Source: Charina bottae
Lineage: Eukaryota > Chordata > Lepidosauria > Squamata > Charinaidae
DNA length: 64,000 bases
Direction: 5' to 3'
Assembly: GCA_023362775.1 (NCBI GenBank)
Contig: JALMGJ010000156.1
Span: forward strand, 1 to 64,000
Part shown: positions 10,640 to 20,545 of the stretch, in pieces
Position numbering within the stretch: position 1 is the stretch's first letter
Layout of the letters: each line of letters opens with the position of its first letter
Translations under genes and position numbers: made by a program
Notes under the pieces: generated by a model
Told to the model about the DNA's origin: nothing
Seen by the model: only the letters and a program-made list of their open reading frames with translations
The model's database searches: none

Positions 10640-12106
10640 TCACTTTGATTTATCAATTTTAGGAAATTTAAACAAAGAACAGGCACTTAAACAATATGGA
10701 AAGCATTGAATACAACAACAAGTTACAAGGATCAGAAATACAATAAAAATAATTCCAACAAACACAGATTTTAACCATCCAAAAGGGATCCAATTAGTCA
10801 ATGTGTCCCAAAAGTTCATGAATAGATTATATATCTTCTCCCAGGATCGTCTGGCATTGGACGTAAGGCCAGCAATTTTGTAAATTTTGTGAACGTCCTC
10901 CTCAATTAATCCGGAATTGTTGACATACATACAACAGGAATGGTTCAGCACAATGCAAACTCCGCCTTGTTCCGCCGACATGCTATCAAGAACAATTCGA
11001 TTATCAGTGGCAATTCGAGCTATAGAGTCCACTTCCTCTTGGAGGTCAATAATAGCTTTTCCAGTAATATTCAAATCTGTCTCTAAAAGCATAGAGAGGT
11101 TATGAACAAAATGATCTGTATTAATTTGTTGCAAAAATTGATAGCCTGGCAAAAGTGTACGAGCTAGAAAGTCTCCAACATCCGACCAAGATCGTTTATA
11201 CCGCGCTGGGGCATAAAAGAGTTTGGACTGTATATCCTTATGCATGGCAACAGGAGTTACATAGTGAGCAAGAGTACATGATCCTTTCCAACTTCCTGGT
11301 ATAATTTTAAATCCTCCTTTTCCACACACCCAAAAATAACCTGGAGGGGCAATAGTACCATACACATGGGTTACCATTGGTTTTATCACTGTCCCTTTAA
11401 AAGGGCAGTGCGGATTTAATTTATTTATATTACTAAACTGCTTATTAAACATGCCACTGTAGTTAGTGCACTGAGCAACCCTCCAGATTTGACTGCATAT
11501 ATCTATCCAAGGAGTAACGAAAAGCTCCGTAGATTTGTTAGCACGAAGATCACATATCTCTTCTTTTGTCTTTCCCACTCGTCCCCACCGCCCATAAGGA
11601 TCAATGGGGGATTCGAAATACCAGGAAATATATCCAGGAAAGTAAAATGTATCCCGTGGACATTGTTCAATGGAAACATTGTCCCCGTGGACAAACCACT
11701 GGTCTTCCTCCAATTGCATAATCAATTTTGGATCATGGGATAAAACTTTAGATAAAAACCCCACGTTAACCAAACCATTTAATTGAAAAATCACAACTTC
11801 AGGGGGAAAGACAAATTGTCCAGTGACAGTTCTTATTGGAAGATGTGGACCATTGTGCCTGCCTACAGTTGCTCGTGAAGTAAGCCAAGTGGACATGTTA
11901 ATAGGGAGGAAATAACCATGTACTCCATCATACAAAGATTTTTCCTTTTGATGACAAAACCAACAATCAGTCATATTTGTGGCTTTTTGAACAAATGATG
12001 TCACCTTATACCAATAATTGGTTTCCCATTTCTTATTATAACTAGGATAGATCCATAATATAACTATTAATAAACAATATATTGTTGTTAGTTTATGCAA
12101 AGCCAT
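10640..12106 (-). CDS. env: ERV envelope glycoprotein, open frame of 488 codons
   Basis: Envelope precursor. An N-terminal hydrophobic signal peptide (about 1-23) is followed by a surface subunit with a CWFC (CxxC) motif at residues 48-51. A furin-type RYKR site lies at 302-305 and the transmembrane subunit follows. In that subunit a hydrophobic stretch follows the cleavage site, a CX6CC motif lies at 384-392, and a membrane anchor spans about 446-468 with a short cysteine-rich tail. CxxC plus CX6CC is the hallmark of gamma-type, covalently linked SU-TM envelopes. Several N-x-S/T sites are present. The frame has no stop or shift. It lies 413 bases after pol and would be made from a spliced RNA. 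Confidence 0.9.
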   Translation of the reverse strand: MALHKLTTIYCLLIVILWIYPSYNKKWETNYWYKVTSFVQKATNMTDCWFCHQKEKSLYDGVHGYFLPINMSTWLTSRATVGRHNGPHLPIRTVTGQFVFPPEVVIFQLNGLVNVGFLSKVLSHDPKLIMQLEEDQWFVHGDNVSIEQCPRDTFYFPGYISWYFESPIDPYGRWGRVGKTKEEICDLRANKSTELFVTPWIDICSQIWRVAQCTNYSGMFNKQFSNINKLNPHCPFKGTVIKPMVTHVYGTIAPPGYFWVCGKGGFKIIPGSWKGSCTLAHYVTPVAMHKDIQSKLFYAPARYKRSWSDVGDFLARTLLPGYQFLQQINTDHFVHNLSMLLETDLNITGKAIIDLQEEVDSIARIATDNRIVLDSMSAEQGGVCIVLNHSCCMYVNNSGLIEEDVHKIYKIAGLTSNARRSWEKIYNLFMNFWDTLTNWIPFGWLKSVFVGIIFIVFLILVTCCCIQCFPYCLSACSLFKFPKIDKSK

Positions 12107-12519
12107 ATTAATTAGAAAATGTTAAGATTAGTGTAGAACAAAATTCAAATAAAGTATGTATAATAGTTAAATGATAAAATATTACAAAAATCTCACGGTT
12201 TGTAAATCAATATTCTCTATGTTCATGGGTAGGACTTCAGAAGTTATTACTGGCATTATTTGCAACTTCCCATTCCTATTTCTTTTCTGCGTTATCACCA
12301 AAACTTTGATTCTTCTCCTGGGATCCCCTGGGATCCTAATAGGAATTGCTGTGATGGATACCGGTCTGGATTCACTTCCCATAAAATCAATCTTTTCCTG
12401 TTAAACATTACAAATAATTATTATATGACAAAAGAAAATCTCATAGATGAGTTTATGGATAAATCAATGTATATTTCTGGAATAAACATCTGGTTTCAGC
12501 TCCTAAAAGAAAAGAAGAA

Positions 12520-15500
12520 TTACGCATGCGCATCATCAGAAACAGGCTTTATTTGACTACGGTGCACCCATTTTTGATTACTTAAAAGATAACTTACTGG
12601 TGGAACACATTTCAAAATAACAAAAGGTCCTTTGTATCGTGGCGCCAAAGTGTGTTCTTTTTTCCCCAAACTTCTGTACATAACTTGAGATCCTATAGGT
12701 AAACATTCAACTGTATTTACCAATCCTTTATGTTTCTTTTCAATTTCTTGTCGTACAGTCTCTCGGGTTTCTTCTCTATCTTTTAACACATTAAACCATT
12801 GTTGTTCCATTTCACCTTGGACCCATAATGATGGAAATCCCAATTCCATCTGTGTACCAAACAAAATTTCATATGGACTCATCCCCAATCCACTAATAGG
12901 GGAACTCCTTAAAGCTGCTAAAACTGTTGGCAATCGTTCATCCCAATCTTTTCCATTTGCTTTTACTAATTTTCTTAATAATTCTTTAATTTTTCCATTA
13001 CATCGTTCTACTTTTCCTGAACTTGTCGGCCTGTAACTAATATGCAGTTTTCTATGAATCCCCAATGCATCAGTCATTTTTCCTATTACTTCCGACACAA
13101 AAGCTGATCCTCTGTCGCTACTTAAGATTCTTGGGGTACCGAACCTACAAAAGAGGTCCTGGTACAATTTCTTAGCTGTAATCACTGCTCCATTATTCCT
13201 AGTAGGAAAAGCTTCCGGCCATCCACTAAATCCATCAATTGCTACTAACAAATATTTATTCCCTCTCTGCGTTACAGGGAGCTTGTCAATATAATCAATG
13301 TATAACACTGCCCATGGGTCAAATTGCCTTTGAGGCAAAATGGGAATTTGTGGTTGGGAATAATCCCGTTTTTCAAAAAGACAAATTGGACAATTATCAA
13401 TAATATGAGAAATAAGTGGACGATGTTTATTTGTGAGTCCCCATCGTTTTCCTCTATGGAGGATTTTCTCTATACCCTCATGCCCTATAGCATGTAAATC
13501 AAAAACAAGATCTTCCACTTCAGATTTTAGAGCAGTAACAGCAGCAGAGGAAGTGGAATGGACTAAAGCATCCACAGCCCTATTCAAATCAACTGCCCAT
13601 GAAGTTCCAGACTTTTGATGTGCCTTGATCCAGTAAACTGTAATCTGTATTTTTGGAATCAGGCCATGAATACGTTGCCACTCTTCAGATTGTTTCAATG
13701 GTCCCCCTAAACTATTAGTCCAACCATCTTTCTTCCAAAAAGGTAAAAATTCTGTTAGGGCTTGATAGAGATACCAACTATCTGTTAATACATGTAAAGT
13801 ATTTAAACCTAAAGCATCAACTCTTTCTAAAAGAATTCGCAGAGCCACAACTTCAGCTTCCTGAGCACTTTTAGCTTGCAATTCATGTCTAAAAGTTTCA
13901 CCAGAGGTAGAAACTCCTGCGGCTGCTGTGAATCTTTGGTTGGCATCCCACCAGGATCCTCCATCAATAGCCCAAAATTGAAAACTGGGTTGGCTAGGAG
14001 GGATAACTCCACATTGAACTAATGGTGACACATCTTCCCCTGGACAAGAACAAAAAGAATCACCTATTCCCATTAAACTAACTAAAGGGTCAGGGGAAGA
14101 TAGGGTTTCAAAATCATAGCCTTTGAGGCGGAGGTATAAAAGCCACTGAGCAAGTTTTGTGTTGCTGACATGGGGGAAATGTTTACCTTGCAAAATATAT
14201 TTTAAAGAACCATGAGTAGATTGAACAATAACATGTTGCCATCCTATAGAACTCTCAAAATATTGTAATGCCCACAATACGCAACATGCACTGGATTCAC
14301 ATTCATTGTATCTCCTTTCTGGACCTCCACGTTTCCTAGATGCTAAACCAACAAGTACATATTTATTATTAACATCTTTCTGAAATAGAGAGGCAGAAAA
14401 AGCCTCAGGTGTCCATGAGGGTCTTAAGAAAAAAGGACGACCAGGATCTGGAGGGTGTAACTTGATAGACCGCCTAACCCACAGTTTTAATTTTTCCAGA
14501 CGGTGTGTAAGATCATCAGACCACTCCCAAGATACATTTTTCTTTAATAGACGATAAAAAGGAGCAGTCAAGTCAGCATAATTAGGAATGTGATCGCGAA
14601 CAAAACCAAAAGCTCCTAAAAGAGTTCGCATAGAATTAACATCAGTAGGTACAGGCATAGAACAAAGAGCATGAGCTCTCTGTTCATCTATTTCACAGAG
14701 ACCTTGATCAATTGTTAAACCTAAAAACTTTACTCTGGGTTTCACTAGTTGAGCTTTCTCAAGATTTACTTTAAAACCAGTATCACGGATCAAATGTAAG
14801 ATCCGCAGAGTACGTTCCTTTACTTCTTCCTCCTCTTCACCTTGAATTAAAATATCATCAACATAAGAGTAAACATAAGCATGGTCATTCTCAGGTAATG
14901 TTTGCAACATTTCTCTTACATATTTATGTGCAATAGCAGGTGAATTATGAAATCCTTGGGGAACACGGCAAAAGGTATACTGTTTTTCCCCATATGTAAA
15001 AGCAAAACGTGGTTTGCTATCTTCAGATAAAGGTAAAGCAAAGAAACAGTTAGCTAAATCAATTACACTAAAATATTTAGAAGTAGGCAAAATTTGTGTC
15101 TTTAAATCAGTAATACTAGCAACAATAGGGGCCATCAAAGGAGTTACTTTATTAATTCTCCTAAAATCAACTACCATTCGGTATGTTTTCCCATCTGATT
15201 TTAAAACAGGCCAAACAGGACTATTAAAAGAACTTCTTGTCTCTTCTATAATACCTTCATCTAAAAGACCTTCAATAACTGGTTTAAGACCTTTAATAGC
15301 ATCTGGATTCAAAGCATATTGTCGCTGGGGAGATACAGGAGGACCTATTATGTCTATCATAGCAGAGACATGTTTCCCAGCTTGATACTTATTTGTCTGG
15401 TGGACTCCTGGGACTTGTTCCTTCCACCATTCCAAATTATCCTTAGAGTTTTCCTTTATCTTTACAGAATAAATTTTTCCTTTAAGGGGAGTTGACTGGA

Positions 15501-15873
15501 AAAGATACCCATTTGGGGTAAACCAGAATCCTTTATTAAAGAAAGACATCCCTAGGATGAGATTCTCATTACTCTCCTTATCCCATAATCCTTTAATCAA
15601 AGTTCTGTTGCCTTGGATATTTAAATAAAAAGATAAAATCGGAATAAGTCTAGGCTTACCCCAATAGCCTGTTACAGTCATATGCCCTACGCGCCGGGCT
15701 CCTGGCGGCCAAAATTTAACTATACAATCAGTAGCACCAGGATCCAAAAGGGCACAATGTTCTTTAAAAGAATCATCTTGTACAAAATAAAAAGACCTAT
15801 TATCATCTGGGACCCCTATAACTTTTCCCAGCGGTTTAAAATAATTTAGGGGTCCTATACCCGCCGGGCGACC
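12520..15873 (-). CDS. pol: ERV Pol (protease, RT, RNase H, integrase), readthrough frame
   Basis: In frame with gag and separated from it only by a TAG codon, so Pol is probably made by stop-codon readthrough as in gammaretroviruses. Order: protease, whose active-site loop (about 15745) reads D-P-G-A-T instead of the usual D-T/S-G-A; reverse transcriptase with the SYVDD box near 14860; a tether; RNase H (DGGSWW, HELQAKSAQEAE and LTDSWY blocks, 13750-13990); and integrase with HHCC zinc-finger residues ending in CPIC, a D-D-E core (YIDYID, SSDRGSAF, GKVERCNG) and a C-terminal GPF motif (RYKGPF). About 1117 codons are open to the stop at 12520. The protease substitution is the only missing key residue that I noticed. 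Confidence 0.9.
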   Translation of the reverse strand, partial: GRPAGIGPLNYFKPLGKVIGVPDDNRSFYFVQDDSFKEHCALLDPGATDCIVKFWPPGARRVGHMTVTGYWGKPRLIPILSFYLNIQGNRTLIKGLWDKESNENLILGMSFFNKGFWFTPNGYLFQSTPLKGKIYSVKIKENSKDNLEWWKEQVPGVHQTNKYQAGKHVSAMIDIIGPPVSPQRQYALNPDAIKGLKPVIEGLLDEGIIEETRSSFNSPVWPVLKSDGKTYRMVVDFRRINKVTPLMAPIVASITDLKTQILPTSKYFSVIDLANCFFALPLSEDSKPRFAFTYGEKQYTFCRVPQGFHNSPAIAHKYVREMLQTLPENDHAYVYSYVDDILIQGEEEEEVKERTLRILHLIRDTGFKVNLEKAQLVKPRVKFLGLTIDQGLCEIDEQRAHALCSMPVPTDVNSMRTLLGAFGFVRDHIPNYADLTAPFYRLLKKNVSWEWSDDLTHRLEKLKLWVRRSIKLHPPDPGRPFFLRPSWTPEAFSASLFQKDVNNKYVLVGLASRKRGGPERRYNECESSACCVLWALQYFESSIGWQHVIVQSTHGSLKYILQGKHFPHVSNTKLAQWLLYLRLKGYDFETLSSPDPLVSLMGIGDSFCSCPGEDVSPLVQCGVIPPSQPSFQFWAIDGGSWWDANQRFTAAAGVSTSGETFRHELQAKSAQEAEVVALRILLERVDALGLNTLHVLTDSWYLYQALTEFLPFWKKDGWTNSLGGPLKQSEEWQRIHGLIPKIQITVYWIKAHQKSGTSWAVDLNRAVDALVHSTSSAAVTALKSEVEDLVFDLHAIGHEGIEKILHRGKRWGLTNKHRPLISHIIDNCPICLFEKRDYSQPQIPILPQRQFDPWAVLYIDYIDKLPVTQRGNKYLLVAIDGFSGWPEAFPTRNNGAVITAKKLYQDLFCRFGTPRILSSDRGSAFVSEVIGKMTDALGIHRKLHISYRPTSSGKVERCNGKIKELLRKLVKANGKDWDERLPTVLAALRSSPISGLGMSPYEILFGTQMELGFPSLWVQGEMEQQWFNVLKDREETRETVRQEIEKKHKGLVNTVECLPIGSQVMYRSLGKKEHTLAPRYKGPFVILKCVPPVSYLLSNQKWVHRSQIKPVSDDAHA

Positions 15874-17655
15874 CTAGTCTATAGGTCCCTGGAGAGTCGT
15901 TTTCAGTTCCCTAATTTCCTGTAGAAGTTCCTCATATGGAGGAGCAGAAGGAAGAGTTTGAGAATCCTGACCATTAATCTTTGCTTCTGCCTTCATATCT
16001 AATTTTGATGTAAAATCTTTTGACCCTACTCTTTCACTTTGTGATTTTCCTTGATTGTCTGGTGATTTAGAAGACTCATAGGATGCTAATATTTTGATAA
16101 GTTCTTCTGTGGGCTTCCCATGTATCATATTAAAAGGAAGCCCCTTTTGTCCGAGTAACCTCCATACTACTGTTCTTGTACTATCAGTCTGTAAAGAATT
16201 TTGACCTCCTATTCCTTTATTATTGAACTGAGTCCCTTTGTAGTTAGACCTTGCCATTGGTCTTCCTGTAACTTCATTAATTTGAGCTTTTCTTCCTTTA
16301 TCCTTTTCTTCAACATCTTTTTTACATACAATATTAACTTGCTTCTTAGCTAGTTTTAGAGTTTGTAACAATTCTCTAGAATCTCTTGGCCAATCTGGTT
16401 GTTGAATTCCAATAGCCTGCCTTAATTGAGGAACTAATCCATCAACCATCATCCTCAATGTACTATTATCTTGTAGTGTCTCTGTTAAACTTTCACTAGT
16501 AATATTTTCTTCTGGTAAATCATCAGGGGGTAAATACAGTCCAGCTAAATATAATCCTGTAATGAACCTTTTAACAAAATGTTCAGGACTTTCTCCTGAG
16601 TGTTGTGTCCAGTTCATTACTATTCTTCGGGCTCCTGTTAAATCTGTTTCTTCTATAAAATTTTTCAAAACTATTAAACAAGGCTCATTCTCCAGGCTCT
16701 GACTGAAGTTCATTGTTTCGGCATACATTCTAAAAAGCCTGTGTACTTCAGAAGTTATCAAGCCCTCTTTATCAATTTCTAGAGCCAAATTAGTAGCCCA
16801 CACAATTGGTTCTCTTATGGGTCCTAATTTTCCTTTTAATTCTCTTAATTCTCCTGTGGATACTGGATCATAAGAAATTTGGTGTTTAAAACCCCTTCCA
16901 GTATCTGCACTAATAGAAATTTTCTTTACAGCAGATACATGTGCCCCAAATGGACCGCAACATGGATTAGCATAGTATTCAGGTTCGTCACAATAAGCTG
17001 TATCGAACCCTGCACATGGGTCGTATGCATTTGTACATAAGACCCGCCCTTGTCTATTCTTAACAGCTGCAACTTTACTAGTCAGTTGTGCTAAACTTTG
17101 CATTTTAATTTTCATCTCTTGTAACTGTCTATTTTGTTCTTCCATAATTTGTTTCATTTCTCTGACAGCTTCAGATTTCTCCAACACTTGTTCTAAAGCT
17201 TGTCTATATTGGATATTTTTCTCCTCCAATTCCCCATCTTTCTTTTCTATTTCTTCCTGCATCATCATTAACATGTTTCTAGTGTCCTCAACACCTTCCA
17301 CAATAGCTTTAATGGTGCAGTCTAAATAGACTGTTGTTGCCTTTGTAAGATCCTCATTTTTATTCTCTTCCCTATTAACAATAGGATATGAATTTCTATA
17401 TATTGTAGCCTTTACTTTTTTAAGTGAATCCTTTCCTCCCCCTTTAATTATTTCCATTAATTCTTTCTTCCCTTGTTCTAACATTTCCGTTACCTCTCGA
17501 GTCCCAGTTAACTCTTGCTGAACACCATGGAGCATGTCATCATAACAACTAACTTGTGCCTCACTATCGAGAGGTAGAACCCAAGTAGTTTGTCTCCTCT
17601 CTTTCTGTTCTTTTTCTTTATCTTTCTTTTTCCCCAACAAGAATCCACTTGCCAT
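15874..17655 (-). CDS. gag: ERV Gag, 593 codons, coiled-coil type without zinc knuckle
   Basis: The first large frame after the 5' leader. The N-terminus is MASGFLLGKKKDKEKEQKERR, very basic. Residues about 95-190 are rich in heptads (EEIEKKDGELEEKN...), a predicted coiled coil. The middle third (about 255-440) has a helical, capsid-like composition with LxxLK and QxxW-type motifs. The C-terminus is basic and polar, and I see no CCHC zinc knuckle. It ends ...LQGPID then TAG and is followed in the same frame by pol. A coiled coil without zinc fingers recalls foamy-virus and some fish/ERV-L Gags, which clashes with the gamma-type Env. The start is the first ATG of the open frame. Confidence 0.85.
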   Translation of the reverse strand: MASGFLLGKKKDKEKEQKERRQTTWVLPLDSEAQVSCYDDMLHGVQQELTGTREVTEMLEQGKKELMEIIKGGGKDSLKKVKATIYRNSYPIVNREENKNEDLTKATTVYLDCTIKAIVEGVEDTRNMLMMMQEEIEKKDGELEEKNIQYRQALEQVLEKSEAVREMKQIMEEQNRQLQEMKIKMQSLAQLTSKVAAVKNRQGRVLCTNAYDPCAGFDTAYCDEPEYYANPCCGPFGAHVSAVKKISISADTGRGFKHQISYDPVSTGELRELKGKLGPIREPIVWATNLALEIDKEGLITSEVHRLFRMYAETMNFSQSLENEPCLIVLKNFIEETDLTGARRIVMNWTQHSGESPEHFVKRFITGLYLAGLYLPPDDLPEENITSESLTETLQDNSTLRMMVDGLVPQLRQAIGIQQPDWPRDSRELLQTLKLAKKQVNIVCKKDVEEKDKGRKAQINEVTGRPMARSNYKGTQFNNKGIGGQNSLQTDSTRTVVWRLLGQKGLPFNMIHGKPTEELIKILASYESSKSPDNQGKSQSERVGSKDFTSKLDMKAEAKINGQDSQTLPSAPPYEELLQEIRELKTTLQGPID

Positions 17656-18417
17656 TGTAAAGTTTTATAACTCTCAATATATTTTCTCAAAAATTTAAAA
17701 GTCCTAGTTTAATAGACTTCCCTCCTAATTATCAACCCAAATAATAGCAATGCCCAACATAAACACAATGATTACAAAACTCCGAGAAATATAGCAGCAT
17801 CCACAGAAGAAAATAATCACAATTCTCATATATTCAAGAAGGCTTAGCTCATAGACAAACACACTTTCTTTCACTCTCTTGGCATACAATAGAAAAGACT
17901 CACAGAACTATCCTTCACACTTCTTCTCTCAATCACAATCTTCACACTCCCTTTTTACACACACCTTTTACACACCACAATTCACACAATAAACACACTA
18001 TAACCAATCTTCAATTATTATTATGTCACAGGGGGTGTTACAGTCACTGTGATACGGAAAACAATCACAGCAGTGAAAGCAGCAACAACACAAAGTAATG
18101 CAATTGCAGTCACAAAACCAGCACATCTTAAATAAGGTAAAAATAAGTTCTATTCACTCTTACTTTTCATACTGTGGCTTAATGAGGTATATACAGTTTA
18201 AAACAGAAGACATACACATAGACAAGTAAAAAACACACAAATACACAAATACAGAAAATATTTTACTGCGTCTTTAATCTGTCTCTACCTCCACAGAAAC
18301 CAAGGCTCTGATCATAAATCAGTGCGCGCAGCCCCGGATGTCTGCCAGGCAACACAGATCAAAGAGTCAGCTCTCTATCCTAATTTTGCCTTTAAATTCT
18401 GTCCGAATGCAAACCAA
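17656..18417 (-). other. ERV 5' leader
   Basis: About 760 bases between the primer site and the gag ATG. A/T-rich, with CA-rich runs on the plus strand (17900-18000, 18200-18260). It should contain the packaging region and major splice donor; I cannot place either by eye. Confidence 0.7.
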
Positions 18418-18437
18418 GAACCCTGCTCGCTGCGCCA
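18418..18437 (-). other. ERV primer binding site, tRNA-Ser(UGA)
   Basis: The plus strand reads gaaccctgctcgctgcgcca, which matches the 3' end plus CCA of vertebrate tRNA-Ser(UGA) as I know it. The viral strand is therefore complementary to that tRNA, and the site lies four bases from the 5' LTR. Confidence 0.8.
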
Positions 18438-18441
18438 ATTA

Positions 18442-19292
18442 TGTCATAAAATCCACTTTAATGAGTACAACTTACTCCATGTAAAGTTTCAACAATAGTT
18501 CTTTTATTCTTGTGTTATTCGGACAGAAAGCAAAGCAGTTATTGAATTACAAATAACAAATGATAAATGAAAAATAAATGAATAAGATTCTCTAGAGCTT
18601 GTTACAATATTATACTAGGTTAACCATCAATTAAACCTTAATAACTATGCCTCATTAGGCTATCCAAGTTGCTATTCGCATTCACCTCATCAAAAGTTTC
18701 TCAAGTTTCTCAAAGTTTCTCTGTGTATCTTCATTGATACCTGCAACAGTTACCGGACTTAGTATCTAAACCTAGATACTTACATTCACTCCTAATAGTT
18801 GGCCAGACGTATTAGAGTGAGTTGGGAGTCAGACATTCAGGGCGTCCCCTGTTCCCTGTGGAAAGTCTCGCACCTCAAAATCTCCATTGCATGTCATCCT
18901 TCTTTTATACCTGACTGTGTTAAATCCAACACTTTACAGTCAGTGTCAGAACTATACGTCAGAACTATACACGTCAGTGTCCGTTCTAACCTGGTTCTGA
19001 ACTTGTTGTTTTGCAAAGACCTGACATGCCTTATTCATCATGTTCTTCTTATCTTGTCTGGTACCTCCGTCCACTCACTGTCTGTTCCAAATGTTATCTT
19101 GTTGTTTGGTACCATGCACACACCTCATACATTCCTCATTTCGTACATTCCAGCAACTTGAACACCCTAACGAGGTCATAAACAGGACAAGCATGGCTAC
19201 TAACTGGTTCTATTAAAACTATGATTTTATACATATTTAGGTTTATATATATATAGACTTAATATATATATTCAATATAAAATTTCATTACA
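18442..19292 (-). promoter_or_regulatory. ERV 5' LTR with TATA box and polyadenylation signal
   Basis: 851-bp LTR. On the minus strand TATAAAAG lies at 18909-18902, so transcription should begin about 25-30 bases on, near 18875. AATAAA lies at 18508-18503. The spacing implies a long R region (roughly 390 bases) and a short U5. The CA end abuts the leader and the TG end abuts the target duplication ccta at 19293. Confidence 0.85.
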
Positions 19293-19379
19293 CCTAATGC
19301 AAGGTGGGCTAGTGGGCATCGTGAATGGGCAAAGTCTTTCCTAACGAGCTGCTCTCTTTTCTCCCTCCTTCCTTTTCAG

Positions 19380-19474
19380 AAGACTCCCAGGGCTGTTCTT
19401 GATTCTCCTGGCCATCCTCCTTGCGGCAGTACTTTGGTTTATAGCTGCAGGACACTTCAGACAGCACTGTGTAG
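19380..19474 (+). CDS. Copy A terminal transmembrane exon, disrupted near its end
   Basis: Acceptor ctccttccttttcag is followed by a frame (phase 2) reading RRLPGLFLILLAILLAAVLW and then a short polar tail: one membrane segment of about 20 residues close to the C-terminus. It matches the copy B exon at 61250 in splice site, phase, position of the membrane segment and predicted tail length. A solo LTR has landed at 19475 inside the tail codons and brings an immediate stop (...HCVV then TAA), removing about seven residues that resume at 19938 after the LTR. The family is not recognised. Tail-anchored topology is inferred. Confidence 0.55.
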
Positions 19475-19933
19475 TGTAAGGCCCCTGCTTACACTGTTTT
19501 ACCCAAGTTCCTGAAGTTACCAATAACAGTCTTGAGTTGAGGCTTGGAGATATAAAATAACAGCATTTATTTTGGCCAAGACAAAGCTGGGTGGAGGTCT
19601 CCACAGACATCATGACAGTGAAATGTCTGGGAAGATCCACACACACATCACAAGTTCAGTACTTATATAGGTTTTGCAAAGCTCAGTAAGAAAGCATAAT
19701 GAACTCTCCTCCTAGTCAGAGGGCAAGGTTCCTGAATCTGCATTGCTAGCAATAAGCATCCTAGAAACCTCCAGGGGCAGTCTGCATGTTTCCTGGTATT
19801 CTAAACAATCCTTGCTGAGCGTTATCTCCCTAGAGACAGCAGCAAGGTCCCTGCGTCTCCTCTCACCTAGTTTCTAACAGGAAGCAGTTTCCAAAAGCAA
19901 GATGGTGTTGGTTAAGCTAAGCTAACCCTTACA
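19475..19933 (-). mobile_element. Solo LTR inside the copy A last exon, 459 bp
   Basis: TG...CA ends with a 4-bp target duplication gtag (19471-19474 and 19934-19937). AATAAA on the minus strand near the left end suggests minus orientation. Sequence at 19938 resumes the exon tail and 3' UTR, colinear with 61355 onward in copy B, which lacks this insertion. Confidence 0.8.
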
Positions 19934-20020
19934 GTAGTTACAAAGCGCCTTGGAATTTACTGACTCTGCGGGGCCAGACAGAAAAGCTCCAGTTAGCTTT
20001 TATCAGCGATCTTGTCCAAT

Positions 20021-20460
20021 GGAGTCTTTGGTGCTCTCTGAGCTCAGTGGTTTGCCTGCAGACGTTTCGTTACCCGACAAGGTAACACCATCAGTGCCAG
20101 GGAGTGTGGGGTTTCCTCCCTGTTTATATACAGTAGCATACCCAGCCAGTGGGGGTGGGGGGGTGGGGGTGGGTTTTTTCCTTGGTAGTTCCTTGATGAG
20201 GGTATTGTTTTCTGCTTGACTGCTTGCCTGGTGTTAATTCCTGCTGATCTGGGTGTCGGCTGCTGGAGAGGATGTGTTCTGGTCTCTTTGCTTCTTTCTT
20301 AGCTCTTTGGAATGGTGTGTAAATGTGGTTTGTCTCTATGTGTCTATTGATGGCTGGTGAGATGCTCAACCTGTGAGCATCCCAGACCAAGCCAGATCCA
20401 AAAACGCCAAGATTGGAATTCTTGGAAGCTTGGCACTCAAGCTTGATCAGCCATCAATAG
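20021..20460. mobile_element. Penelope-like element, head-to-head fragment after copy A
   Basis: 20021-20365 is the 3' part of a PLE on the minus strand (terminal 'ggagtctttggtgctctctg', then GIY-YIG tail coding). From about 20370 the orientation flips to plus ('gagcatcccagaccaagcc'). The left edge sits at the same place relative to the gene as the PLE at 61429 after copy B, so this insertion predates the duplication. Confidence 0.75.
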
Positions 20461-20462
20461 AC

Positions 20463-20545
20463 AATGTATAGTCGAAGGCTTTCACGGCTGGAATCCGGTG
20501 GTTGTTGTGGGTTTTCCGGGCTGTGTGGCCGTGTTCCCATTTTAG
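20463..20545 (-). repeat. Terminal fragment of a second PLE type
   Basis: Matches the 'gtcgaaggctttcacggc ... cttccgggctgtgtggccgtg' terminus found at both ends of the palindromes at 48561-49387 and 59430-59745. Confidence 0.65.

Larger units (their letters stand above)
9746..19292 (-). mobile_element. Complete endogenous retrovirus with open gag, pol and env
   Basis: A 9.5-kb provirus on the minus strand, inserted in the intron before the copy A transmembrane exon. It has two 851-bp LTRs that I read as identical, a 4-bp target duplication ccta (9742-9745 and 19293-19296), a tRNA-Ser primer site, gag, an in-frame readthrough to pol, env and a polypurine tract. Copy B has the empty site near 61170. 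Identical LTRs and open frames imply a very recent insertion. The family is unclear: Env is gamma-type, while Gag has a long coiled coil and no zinc knuckle. Confidence 0.95.
6560..20020 (+). other. Paralogous block, copy A (3' end of the tail-anchored gene)
   Basis: Sequence from about 6560 is colinear with copy B (from about 56800) once insertions unique to each are removed. Shared landmarks: the 'aatacaaaagccata' segment (6591/56834), the 41-bp exon (7736/57268), the 'gataagcctttgtgaa' segment (8089/58489), CA repeats (8575/60070), an L2 (9019/60486) and the transmembrane exon (19380/61250). Unique to A are the LTRs at 7108 and 19475 and the provirus at 9746. Apart from these inserts and the L2, the intronic stretches (6560-7107, 7777-9018) contain no other gene that I can see. 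Confidence 0.75.
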
